Under the pieces are notes generated by a model, which worked only from the letters and a program-made list of their open reading frames with translations, was not told where the DNA came from and made no database searches. The translations under genes and the position numbers were made by a program. From Calorimonas adulescens (lineage in GTDB: Bacteria > Bacillota > Thermoanaerobacteria > Thermoanaerobacterales > UBA4877), in contig NZ_VTPS01000022.1 of NCBI RefSeq assembly GCF_008274215.1, positions 1-45,432 of the forward strand: 45,432 bases of DNA, written 5' to 3'. This document shows positions 17,420 through 26,975 of the stretch, in pieces (position 1 is the stretch's first letter; each line of letters opens with the position of its first letter).

Positions 17420-17449
17420 CGAAAAGCTTAGAGGCTTTTCGCTATTTTT
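17418..17449. terminator. Bidirectional terminator between the ROK kinase and psuG
   Basis: AGCGAAAAGC (17418-17427) pairs with GCTTTTCGCT (17434-17443), loop TTAGAG, then ATTTTTG. The left arm begins at the ROK stop codon and the psuG stop lies in the loop. Confidence 0.85.
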
Positions 17450-18330
17450 GCTCCCAGTCTTGCATTGTTCTTTACAAGGGCCATATTGGTTTCAAGGCTC
17501 TCGCCTTTGGTAAGCTCTGCTACCCTGGTTAACAGGAATGGAGTTACCTCTTTGCCCTTAATCATCTTCTGTTCGGCATCTTTCAATGCCTTCCTTATAG
17601 CTTCCCTTATCAAGGCCTCATCTGCTTCGTACTCTTCAGGTACAGGGTTTCCTACGAGTATACCGCCATTCAGGTTTAAGGCTCTCTTTGTCTTTATGAA
17701 TGAAGCAATTTCTTCAGGTGTATCCAGTCTGTATGGAGCCTTAAATCCGCTGCTCCTTGTATAAAATGCAGGGAACTCTTCCTGACCGAAGGCTATGACA
17801 GGTACGCCCATAGTCTCAAGGTATTCAAGTGTCTTTCCTATATCCAGTATGGCCTTCGCACCGGCCGAGACCACAGTGACATTGGTCCTGGCAAGTTCCG
17901 TAAGGTCAGCAGATATGTCAAAGGACTGCTCAGCTCCATAGTGCACGCCGCCTATGCCGCCGGTCACAAATACCTCTATGCCGGCCATTGACGCCAGTAT
18001 CATGGTGCTGGCAACGGTTGTAGCTCCGTTTAATCTCCTGGAGACTGCATATGGGATGTCCCTCCTGCTGCATTTTAAAACACCTTTTGATTTGCCGAGA
18101 AGCTCAATCTCATCCCGTGTAAGCCCTACCTTCAGTATGCCGTTTATTATGGCGCAGGTGGCCGGTACAGCACCATTTTCTCTTATTATATCCTCTACCT
18201 TAATGGCTGTCTCTATATTATCAGGATAGGGCATACCATGAGAAATGATTGTGGACTCTAAGGCTACCACCGGTCTTTTATCCTTTAATGCCTCTCTTAC
18301 CTCTTCATTTATTGATAAAAACTTGCTCAC
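17428..18330 (-). CDS. psuG: Pseudouridine-5'-phosphate glycosidase
   Basis: A 300-residue enzyme of the PsuG/indigoidine-A family, which splits pseudouridine 5'-phosphate into uracil and ribose 5-phosphate. Characteristic stretches are PVVALESTIISHGMPYP, GAVPATCAIINGILKVGL, RRDIPYAVSRRLNGATTVAS, FVTGGIGGVHYGAE and NGGILVGNPVPEEYE. It starts with GTG behind AGGAGG. The partner kinase gene lies upstream on the same strand, 142 bases away, giving a complete pathway for salvaging pseudouridine from RNA breakdown. Confidence 0.94.
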   Translation of the reverse strand: MSKFLSINEEVREALKDKRPVVALESTIISHGMPYPDNIETAIKVEDIIRENGAVPATCAIINGILKVGLTRDEIELLGKSKGVLKCSRRDIPYAVSRRLNGATTVASTMILASMAGIEVFVTGGIGGVHYGAEQSFDISADLTELARTNVTVVSAGAKAILDIGKTLEYLETMGVPVIAFGQEEFPAFYTRSSGFKAPYRLDTPEEIASFIKTKRALNLNGGILVGNPVPEEYEADEALIREAIRKALKDAEQKMIKGKEVTPFLLTRVAELTKGESLETNMALVKNNARLGAKIAKSL

Positions 18331-18472
18331 TCTATTTGCCTCCTTTATTTAAGCGCATTTTTTATAAACTTATATTGCTCTAATCGGTCTATTATTTAAT
18401 GAGAGTACCGATAACATTCTGACTGCCGGGTTTTTATGGCGTACCTGGCAGTTGTTGCGTGGAAAACAAAGG

Positions 18473-19567
18473 CTAATTGCCGGCAGCCATAATCTTTTCG
18501 ATGTATACCGGACTTAGCATGGGCGAGACGGTAAGGCTGCTGGATACGGTTACCGCAGCACAGGCCAGGCCGTATCTTACAGACTTTTTGATGTCATACC
18601 CGTTGTATATGCCATAGACTATACCTGCGAAGAGGGCATCACCTGCCCCTGTGGTGTCCACAACATTGGTGGCTATGCTGTTAATGAATCCGCCCATACC
18701 GTCATAATAGAGATATACCCCTTTCTGTCCCAGGGTTATCACCACCACAGATACCCCTTGGCTGGCGATTGACACAGCCGCTTTTTCTACATCTTTATCA
18801 CTTTTTATATCCATCATGGCCAGGACCTCTGCCTCCTCCTTGTTGGGCGTTATCATATAGACCCCATCTAAATGACCTTTCAATAGTGCAGCTTTTGGTA
18901 CGGAAACAGGTTCTATACAGAAAGGGGTATATAGGGCTGCTGCCTGGGACTTGAGATAAACTATGGTATCTATAGGTATATTGGTGTCAGCGACAATTAC
19001 CGAGGCGCTCTCAAGGGCCTTTTGCCTTGTCCTTACAAATTCCGGAGTCATCTCCTTGAATATCTCCATATCTGAAAGTGCGAGCACCATATTGCCGTCC
19101 GGCCCATCAATGGCCATGTAGGTACCTGAGGACCTGTGGGATATGCTGTCACAGCCGGATATATCTATACCAGCCTTTTCTGCTTCCTTGAGCAGCATGT
19201 CACCATACATATCGTCACCTACAAGGGTAATGAGTCTCGTCTTTATTCCCAACCTGGCCAGGTTTTCAGCTATATTTCTGCCGACGCCACCGGGGGAAAA
19301 AGTAATTTTACCTGGATTTGAGGTCATGGGTATCACCTCGGAGAAGGATACGCCCTTGATGTCGAAGTTGGCACCGCCAACCACCACTACAGACGGTTCC
19401 TCATTTACTATATAGCCCCTCTTCAGTACCCCCTTCTTCATGAGACTGGATATGTGGCTTGCCACTGCCGAACGGCTGATACCAAGTGATGAGGCTATCT
19501 CACCCTGCCCTGCAATGGGGTTTTTAATGATCTCTTCCAGCACCCGCCTCTCTGCATCTGTTATCAT
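18473..19567 (-). CDS. Winged-helix / PfkB carbohydrate kinase fusion, likely pseudouridine kinase
   Basis: A 364-residue protein. Residues 1-55 form a winged helix (LGISRSAVASHISSLMKKGV). Residues 58-364 form a PfkB kinase with VVVGGANFDIKG near the start, FSPGGVGRNIAENLARLG, and the anion-hole/catalytic signature DTTGAGDALFAG. With psuG next to it, the natural substrate is probably pseudouridine. The N-terminal domain suggests the enzyme either regulates its own operon or senses substrate while bound to DNA; such HTH-PfkB fusions are known. Other nucleosides or sugars remain possible. Confidence 0.85.
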   Translation of the reverse strand: MITDAERRVLEEIIKNPIAGQGEIASSLGISRSAVASHISSLMKKGVLKRGYIVNEEPSVVVVGGANFDIKGVSFSEVIPMTSNPGKITFSPGGVGRNIAENLARLGIKTRLITLVGDDMYGDMLLKEAEKAGIDISGCDSISHRSSGTYMAIDGPDGNMVLALSDMEIFKEMTPEFVRTRQKALESASVIVADTNIPIDTIVYLKSQAAALYTPFCIEPVSVPKAALLKGHLDGVYMITPNKEEAEVLAMMDIKSDKDVEKAAVSIASQGVSVVVITLGQKGVYLYYDGMGGFINSIATNVVDTTGAGDALFAGIVYGIYNGYDIKKSVRYGLACAAVTVSSSLTVSPMLSPVYIEKIMAAGN

Positions 19568-19643
19568 GTTATCACCAACTTTTGTTTATTATTCGTCTTT
19601 AGTCTATTATATCACTGGATTAGAGATAGTACAAGGCAGTTTT

Positions 19644-19692
19644 AGATATAAATTGAGGGGAGTGCATCATGCACTCCCCTCAATTTATATCT
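19644..19692. terminator. Perfect 23-bp palindrome, terminator of the SLH-protein gene
   Basis: Two 23-base arms (19644-19666 and 19670-19692) match perfectly around a TCA loop. The inner GC-rich stem is GAGGGGAGTGCA/TGCACTCCCCTC, and it is followed in both directions by AATTTATAT. The right arm includes the last codons and stop of the SLH-protein gene. Confidence 0.8.
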
Positions 19693-21640
19693 CTACAAAT
19701 ACAAACTCTACAGGCAGGTAAGTGGACGCCGGGGGTATCCACCTGATGGTCATCTCTTCCCCTGCGGCTATCTCATCAATATACACACCCTGTGTAAATG
19801 GCCTTATAGGGTTCTTGGGGGCCATGAACCTGCCGCTCTTGCTTGTCCATATGGGGCCCTGATAGCTTCCTCCCTGCGCCAGAAGCACAATCCTCATGTT
19901 TCTCTCAGCCTTTACATGTATCTCGTACTCCAGCCCGTAATTTCCATTTAACTTTGCATCTTTATGCAGCATCTCGTCTTTTCCAGTAAGTGTAGGGTCC
20001 AGCGTACCATCAGCCAGGATAAGGGCCTGCATCCTATCCACATTTATATTAATAATCCTTTTTGTGCCGGTAAAGGTGCCCCTGTCATGGATATCGGGCT
20101 CGAGGCATGGCAGATCGTCTATCTTTTCCTCCGGGTCATTTATACCGCTGTACTTTTCTCCAAGTGCCACAAAATATACCTCCACTTCACCATCGGTTTC
20201 TATATCATATACCCCGTGGATGAGATTGTTGTATGTTACGGGCGTGTAGTAGTGGGTGGGTGAGAGGAGCTTGACCTCGCCCGGTTTTAAATTTATGGAT
20301 ACATTCAGGTTTTCGCTGTCTAAAAGCCCGTATGTAACCTCTGCGCCTATCTGGAGCCATCTCCATGACTCGTATCCCATCTCTGTGCCTCCAAGGTTGG
20401 CCCTTTTTATCCTGACGGTTACATCATCCTTACCAGTATTTTTTACAAAGACACCATACCTCAAGTTGTCAGGGAAGACCTCATTGTATAAAATCTGGTT
20501 GACGCAGTAATAATATAGCCTTGCTTTTCCATTCACCGAGGCTTTGTACTGTATTCCAGGTTCCTTTATGTACTCGGGTGAGTCAGAAAATATAAGGGTA
20601 TCCTGGTTGTCAATGGGGTTTACCTTAAGCTGGGGTATGCGGTTACCCACAAGACCTGTGGTGTCTATGACGTCACCTGGCCTGGCGTTTAATATCTGCA
20701 TCTTTATATTCTGACTGTAGCCGAATGCCTCTTCGTAGGACTTCTCTCTGTCGTTCATGGAGGGTATATACACTGTAGGACTTTCTCCCGAATACATATT
20801 GTTTGCATCAACAGCCTTCACAAAGTATTGGGGGCCGGCGTCGATATCGGGCGTCTCATCTACATATACGGTTTCTGCAGTGAAATTCAATAACTCCTCT
20901 TTGCCGTCTACAACCCGGTAAACAGCGTATTTTTTGGCACCGGGTGACGGAGTCCATTTTAAACTGACCCTGTTTGCGTCTATGCCTGTAATATACAGGT
21001 TTTCTGGCGGGGTTGGGCCGTTTTCAGGGTGATAAAACCGATAAAACAGGGTAGCGGCCTCGGCCCGTGTGAGGGTGTCCTGTGGACGAAAGCTGCCGTC
21101 TGGGTATCCGCCAGCAATCCCCAGCGCCTTGGCTGCATTGATAAAACCTCTTGCCCAAGGAGATATCTTTTTATCGTCAGTGTATCCTGTATTTTTATCG
21201 TTACCATCCTGCACCAGGGCTGATGCTGATGTGGTGGCTACGATAGCTGTTATGGCTTGCTCGCGGGTCAAAGGCTTATCTGGACCAAAGGTATATTCAG
21301 TCAAGCCGGTCATATAACCGGCTGCTACCACAGAATCTATGCCTGACTTTCCCCAGTAGTCAGCAGGGACGTCCCTAAAGGATGCAGGTTTTTCCGGGAT
21401 ATCAAGCCTGTAGACCCTGGCCATGATGTTGGCAAACTCTCCTCTTGTCACCTTGTCGTCGGGGCCAAACATTCCGTTTCCGCGTCCCCCCAGTATGCCC
21501 CTGTTGGTAAGGTCTGTAATGGCCTCTCTGGCCCATGAATTTTCAATGTCGGTGTATGGATATGAATTCTGGGCAAAGGCAAGAGCTGTGTTTGAAAAGA
21601 CTAATAGTATGGCTATAGCTATAATAAATTTTCTTTTCAT
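19685..21640 (-). CDS. S-layer homology domain surface protein with FN3-like domain
   Basis: A 651-residue exported protein. The signal peptide (about 1-23) ends ALAFAQ. Three SLH repeats follow (about 26-205; YTDIENSWAREAITDLTNRGI, FRDVPADYWGKSGIDSV, KKISPWARGFINAAKALGI, with TRGEFANIMAR, TREQAITAIV and TRAEAATLFYRF). They anchor the protein to pyruvylated wall polymer. A fibronectin-III-like domain covers about 211-295 (NRVSLKWTPSPGAKKYAVYR). The remaining 350 residues are beta-rich and not recognised. Upstream lies a tandem WalR/PhoB-type box at a fixed distance from a TATAAT, so the gene is probably controlled by the regulator at 30934. Confidence 0.9.
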   Translation of the reverse strand: MKRKFIIAIAILLVFSNTALAFAQNSYPYTDIENSWAREAITDLTNRGILGGRGNGMFGPDDKVTRGEFANIMARVYRLDIPEKPASFRDVPADYWGKSGIDSVVAAGYMTGLTEYTFGPDKPLTREQAITAIVATTSASALVQDGNDKNTGYTDDKKISPWARGFINAAKALGIAGGYPDGSFRPQDTLTRAEAATLFYRFYHPENGPTPPENLYITGIDANRVSLKWTPSPGAKKYAVYRVVDGKEELLNFTAETVYVDETPDIDAGPQYFVKAVDANNMYSGESPTVYIPSMNDREKSYEEAFGYSQNIKMQILNARPGDVIDTTGLVGNRIPQLKVNPIDNQDTLIFSDSPEYIKEPGIQYKASVNGKARLYYYCVNQILYNEVFPDNLRYGVFVKNTGKDDVTVRIKRANLGGTEMGYESWRWLQIGAEVTYGLLDSENLNVSINLKPGEVKLLSPTHYYTPVTYNNLIHGVYDIETDGEVEVYFVALGEKYSGINDPEEKIDDLPCLEPDIHDRGTFTGTKRIININVDRMQALILADGTLDPTLTGKDEMLHKDAKLNGNYGLEYEIHVKAERNMRIVLLAQGGSYQGPIWTSKSGRFMAPKNPIRPFTQGVYIDEIAAGEEMTIRWIPPASTYLPVEFVFVEI

Positions 21641-21663
21641 ATCATACCTCCTTGTCTCACTGG

Positions 21664-21707
21664 ATTATATCATTTTAATGTTACAGAAATATTACAGTTT
21701 AACTACA
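21664..21707 (-). promoter_or_regulatory. Promoter with tandem WalR/PhoB-type boxes, upstream of the SLH gene
   Basis: Reading the minus strand: TGTAGT (21707-21702), five bases, TGTAAT (21696-21691), five bases, TGTAAC (21685-21680), ten bases, then TATAAT (21669-21664). The last two hexamers match the published WalR consensus TGTWAH-N5-TGTWAH exactly. A further TGTAAT lies at 21727-21722, out of the 11-base register. Confidence 0.7.
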
Positions 21708-21851
21708 GATTGGTTAAAACTATTACAGGTGGTGCATCATAATGGTTGGCAGCTATATCAACTTCATCAGACTGGCATCAACGAGAGGCGCTTATATACC
21801 AGAATTGACGAACTTTTTATGCTAAATATCTAAAAATATTCGGATTAGCTA

Positions 21852-21880
21852 TTGATTTATCCATTCTGTTCTGGTAATAT
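21852..21880 (+). promoter_or_regulatory. Promoter of the FAD oxidoreductase-purA unit
   Basis: TTGATT (21852-21857), 17-base spacer, TAATAT (21875-21880) preceded by TGG. The ATG lies 39 bases downstream behind GAGGAGGG. Confidence 0.6.
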
Positions 21881-21918
21881 ACTCAAGGGGCATAACCCTA
21901 CCATGAGGAGGGATAGAT

Positions 21919-23295
21919 ATGGAATATGATGTGATTATTGTTGGTGCCGGACCGGCAGGCATTTTTGCTTCTTATGAGCTTATGGAAAAGAGGCCTGGCC
22001 TCAAGGTGCTGCTACTTGAAAAAGGTCGAAACATAGAGGGCAGAAACTGTCCGATGGGAAGGGGTACAAGCTGCAGCGACTGCAACCCATGTTCCATCAC
22101 CAGCGGTTTTGGCGGGGCAGGGGCCTTTAGTGACGGCAAGCTGACCCTTACCTCTGAGTTTGGTGGGGTGCTGGACGAATATATAGGGAAAAATGAGGTT
22201 GTAAACCTGATAAGGTACATTGACGATGTATACGTAAGGTTTGGTGCAATCACGGAGGTGCATGGCAGGGACGGGGAAAAGATAAAAGAACTCAGCAAAA
22301 AGGCTGCTGCCGCAGACCTTAAGTTTATACCTGCAGAAATAAAACACCTGGGAACAGAAAAGTGCTATGAGATATTGAAAAATATGCAGGCTTACCTGAA
22401 GGACAGGGTGGAACTTAAGACCAGTTGTTGTGTAAATAATATAATTGTAAAGGATGGTAGGGTAACCGGCGTTTCCACAGACAGGGGTGACTTTTACGGA
22501 AGGTTTGTAATGGTTGCGCCAGGAAGAAACGGGGCAGGCTGGTTCAGAGACCAGTGTGAAAAACTCGGGCTTACCACGCGCAACAATGCAGTGGATATAG
22601 GAGTCAGGGTAGAGGTGCCAGCAGAGATAATGGAGGACATCACCGATGCCGTATATGAGTCAAAACTCGTATACTATACCAAATCTTTTGATGACAGAGT
22701 GAGGACCTTTTGTATGAATCCATACGGTGAGGTGGTGGAGGAGAATGTGGACGGGCTAAAGACGGTAAATGGCCATAGCTATAGGGATAAGAAGACTTCG
22801 AATACCAACTTTGCTTTGCTTGTCTCAAAGGAGTTTACCGAACCCTTTCATGAGCCCATTGACTATGGCAAGTATATTGCAAGGCTTGCCAATATGCTGG
22901 GCGAGGGTGTTATAGTGCAGCGGCTGGGGGATCTTTTGGACGGGAGGAGGTCTACACCGGAAAGGATAAAGAGGGGACTCTTAGAACCTACCCTCAAGGC
23001 GGCAGTCCCGGGGGATTTGAGTCTTGTGCTTCCATACAGGCATCTTACTGATATAATTGAGATGCTTCAGGCTTTGGACAAGATAGCCCCGGGGATTTAC
23101 TCCAAACATACGCTGCTCTATGGGGTCGAGGTGAAGTTTTATTCTTCAAGGGTGAACCTTACAGAAGGCTTGGAAACTGAGATAGAAAATCTTTATGCAG
23201 CGGGAGATGGGGCAGGTGTAAGCCGTGGCCTGGCCCAGGCGTCGGCCTCGGGGGTACTGGTTGCAAGGCAAATACTGGAAAGGATGGTGGGATAA
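21919..23295 (+). CDS. FAD-dependent oxidoreductase (COG2509 type)
   Basis: A 458-residue flavoprotein. The dinucleotide-binding motif VIIVGAGPAGIFASYEL opens the protein, and a cysteine cluster (C44, C52, C55, C58 in NCPMGRGTSCSDCNPC) precedes GFGGAGAFSDGKL. The C-terminal LYAAGDGAGVSRGLAQASASG completes the FAD site. This matches the poorly characterised group of FAD-dependent dehydrogenases often found beside purA in clostridia. Its substrate is unknown; the cysteine cluster could be redox-active or bind metal. purA begins at the base after its stop. Confidence 0.85.
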   Translation: MEYDVIIVGAGPAGIFASYELMEKRPGLKVLLLEKGRNIEGRNCPMGRGTSCSDCNPCSITSGFGGAGAFSDGKLTLTSEFGGVLDEYIGKNEVVNLIRYIDDVYVRFGAITEVHGRDGEKIKELSKKAAAADLKFIPAEIKHLGTEKCYEILKNMQAYLKDRVELKTSCCVNNIIVKDGRVTGVSTDRGDFYGRFVMVAPGRNGAGWFRDQCEKLGLTTRNNAVDIGVRVEVPAEIMEDITDAVYESKLVYYTKSFDDRVRTFCMNPYGEVVEENVDGLKTVNGHSYRDKKTSNTNFALLVSKEFTEPFHEPIDYGKYIARLANMLGEGVIVQRLGDLLDGRRSTPERIKRGLLEPTLKAAVPGDLSLVLPYRHLTDIIEMLQALDKIAPGIYSKHTLLYGVEVKFYSSRVNLTEGLETEIENLYAAGDGAGVSRGLAQASASGVLVARQILERMVG

Positions 23296-24564
<1,269 letters not shown>

Positions 24565-24576
24565 CCAGATGAATGA

Positions 24577-24642
24577 GGATACTATGATTAAAGAAACGGG
24601 GAGCGCAAGCTCCCCGTTTCTTTAATCATAGTATCCTTTTTT
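24577..24642. terminator. Perfect 28-bp palindrome, bidirectional terminator between purA and lgt
   Basis: Two 28-base arms (24577-24604 and 24609-24636) pair perfectly around a GCAA tetraloop, with a core of AAACGGGGAGC/GCTCCCCGTTT. TTTTTT follows on the plus strand. The right arm contains the last four codons and stop of lgt. Confidence 0.88.
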
Positions 24643-25380
24643 ACACCTTACCATGAAGTAATAGAACAGAATAAGCAGTGGCACGGTTACCCACTGGGTC
24701 AGAGTTAGAAACCCGAACCCCCAGGTTTCATTTATGTATTTTACAATAAATAACGGGTTTTCTCTCACTGTCTCCTCAAAGATACCCCTCAGGAGCTGAT
24801 AATAAAAAAGGAAAGACCAGAACTGGTACCCGTTAGGAGGGTCCTTCTCCTGTACGTAGAAATATCTGATCAGAAGTATGAGGCCGATAGCTGAGCCCAC
24901 AAGTTGTGCAGGCCATCTGCCGAAAGAGAAGGCTGTCATCCTACCAAGGACCTCACCGTTAAATATATTTCCTATCCTGACCAGTATATTTCCTATGGAT
25001 AACCCCGGCACCACCAGGTCTGCCAGCATGAAGAGGTTGAGGTTTTTGCGCCTTGTATACCACCAGCCTGCAAGGAAACCGCCCAGAAGGCCGCCGTGCC
25101 AGGCCAGGCCGCCCTCGTAAATCTTGAGCACCTGTATGGGGTCGTTTATAAACCAGCCCGGATAGTTGGCGAGGACAAACATGAGCCTTGCGCCAATGAC
25201 GCCGAATATAACCACAAGTAATACTATATTGTAAAGGTCGTCCTCATCTACACCTCTCTTTTTTCCCTCCCGGAAGAAATATATCATCCCAAGGAGTATG
25301 GATAACGCCATGAAGATTCCATACCAGCGCACCTGTATAGGGCCTACGCTGAAGGCTATAGGGTTTAAGTTTAAATACAT
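24622..25380 (-). CDS. lgt: Prolipoprotein diacylglyceryl transferase
   Basis: A 252-residue polytopic membrane enzyme that transfers diacylglycerol from phosphatidylglycerol to the lipobox cysteine of prolipoproteins. Visible signatures: AFSVGPIQVRWYG, GARLMFVLANYP, GGLAWHGGLLGGFLAG and NILVRIGNIFNGEVLGR, the family signature with its essential Arg and Asn. The ATG at 25380 follows GGAAGGAG by 7 bases and starts just before the conserved N-terminus, so the upstream alternative at 25413 is rejected. Confidence 0.95.
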   Translation of the reverse strand: MYLNLNPIAFSVGPIQVRWYGIFMALSILLGMIYFFREGKKRGVDEDDLYNIVLLVVIFGVIGARLMFVLANYPGWFINDPIQVLKIYEGGLAWHGGLLGGFLAGWWYTRRKNLNLFMLADLVVPGLSIGNILVRIGNIFNGEVLGRMTAFSFGRWPAQLVGSAIGLILLIRYFYVQEKDPPNGYQFWSFLFYYQLLRGIFEETVRENPLFIVKYINETWGFGFLTLTQWVTVPLLILFYYFMVRCKKGYYD

Positions 25381-25411
25381 ATGGTTTCTCCTTCCTATGT
25401 AGTCTATACCC

Positions 25412-25439
25412 ATTATACTACAATTTATATTGCCAACAA
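25412..25439 (-). promoter_or_regulatory. Promoter of lgt
   Basis: Minus strand TTGTTG (25439-25434), 16-base spacer, TATAAT (25417-25412), 32 bases from the ATG. Confidence 0.5.
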
Positions 25440-25502
25440 AGGGTTCTAATATTCATTGTGCCTAATAGTAATATAATAGATAAGAAAGGGGGTCTGGATA
25501 TA

Positions 25503-26975
25503 TTGAAGAAATACATAAACTATATACTGGTTGCCGTTTTACTGCTGATGGTGGTGGGAGTGTATGTCTATCTTGCGGCAGAGAACGACACAACCTATAT
25601 AATAGACGCTCAGCTTGATGGACAGGTAATGGCCCTTACCGGTAGGGAAACGGTAAATTATATAAATAAAGAGGATGTGCCGTTAAAAGAGATATACTTC
25701 CATGTATATCCGAATGCTTTCAGGGACGAGACTACAGCACCGTTTCCTGCGGAGGAAATGGGCCAGGCCTATCCCGATGGCTTTTCACCGGGCTATATGG
25801 ATATATTGAGTGTGAGGGTAGGGGATGAGGATGTTCGATTCAGTGTTGAAGACACGGTGATGAAGGTGACACTTCCCCATGAGTTATACCCGGGGAGAAA
25901 AATTGACATAAGGATTAACTTTGTGGTGAAACTGCCGCCCAGTGATGGCAGGTTTGGCTATGGAAGGTATACAGTCAGGCTGGCGAACTGGTATCCTATT
26001 GTGAGTGTATATGACAGTGATGGATGGAACTTAGACCCTTACTATGCCATAGGAGACCCATTCTACAGCGATGTGTCCGACTATACGGTTAGGTTTGTAG
26101 CCCCGGCTGGATACACCATAGCCTCAACGGGGACAGCAAGGTACGAACAGAGTCAAGGCAGCGGCTTGTGGATTATAAAGGCATCAGATGTCAGGGATAT
26201 GGCCATAGTCCTATCAGACAAGTTCAAGGTAAAAAGCGGAGAGTATAAGGGCACAAGGGTAAACTCCTATTATCTTGGAGATGACGATATAGGCGAGAGG
26301 TCATTAAGATATGCTGTTGACGCCATAAAATATTTCAGCGAAACTTTTGGCAGGTATCCCTACAGGGAGTATGATGTAGTGGCAGCGGACTTCTATATAG
26401 GTGGGATGGAGTATCCACAGCTTGTGGTGATAGATAGGATGCTTTACAATAAGAGGAATATATTCACATTGGAAGAGGTGATTGCCCATGAGACAGCTCA
26501 TCAATGGTGGTACGGAGTGGTCGGCAACGACGAGGTGGATGAGCCCTGGCTTGATGAAGCCCTGACGGAGTTTTCCACTGTCATGTACTTTGAAAACTAT
26601 TATGGGAATGAGGTGGCAGAGAGGTTCTGGAGGGCATACGATACTATTGTTAAAAAATATGATAACAGCCACAGGAGCGTAACAGACTCCATAGAAAAGT
26701 TCAAAGATGAAAGTGAATATGGAGCTATTGTATATGAAAAGGGCGCCATTGGGCTTAAGAATATAAGAGACCAGCTTGGAGAGAAGGTATTTGTCAAGGG
26801 GCTGAAGGAGTACTACAGGAAGTATAAATTTAAAAACGCCACTACACAGGACCTTATAGAGTCTCTGAATAGGGCGTCAGGAAAGGACATAAGCAGTTAT
26901 TTTAAGGAGGAGGTAGGTATATTATATGACCTTAACCTTTTTGAGCCTGATGTCCTCGCCATAAAAGGCATATAG
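25503..26975 (+). CDS. Membrane-anchored M1 family metallopeptidase
   Basis: A 490-residue peptidase with an N-terminal membrane anchor (about residues 6-24) and an external catalytic body. The exopeptidase motif appears as IGGMEYP (usual GAMEN) and the zinc site as HETAHQWWYG (H329, E330, H333) with the third ligand E352 in WLDEALTEF, 18 residues on. It lacks the long C-terminal domains of classical aminopeptidase N, as do related clostridial forms. TTG at 25503 is preferred: GGGGG lies 10 bases upstream and the start puts the anchor at the N-terminus. Its 3' end overlaps the convergent dnaI gene by 54 bases. Confidence 0.9.
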   Translation: MKKYINYILVAVLLLMVVGVYVYLAAENDTTYIIDAQLDGQVMALTGRETVNYINKEDVPLKEIYFHVYPNAFRDETTAPFPAEEMGQAYPDGFSPGYMDILSVRVGDEDVRFSVEDTVMKVTLPHELYPGRKIDIRINFVVKLPPSDGRFGYGRYTVRLANWYPIVSVYDSDGWNLDPYYAIGDPFYSDVSDYTVRFVAPAGYTIASTGTARYEQSQGSGLWIIKASDVRDMAIVLSDKFKVKSGEYKGTRVNSYYLGDDDIGERSLRYAVDAIKYFSETFGRYPYREYDVVAADFYIGGMEYPQLVVIDRMLYNKRNIFTLEEVIAHETAHQWWYGVVGNDEVDEPWLDEALTEFSTVMYFENYYGNEVAERFWRAYDTIVKKYDNSHRSVTDSIEKFKDESEYGAIVYEKGAIGLKNIRDQLGEKVFVKGLKEYYRKYKFKNATTQDLIESLNRASGKDISSYFKEEVGILYDLNLFEPDVLAIKGI

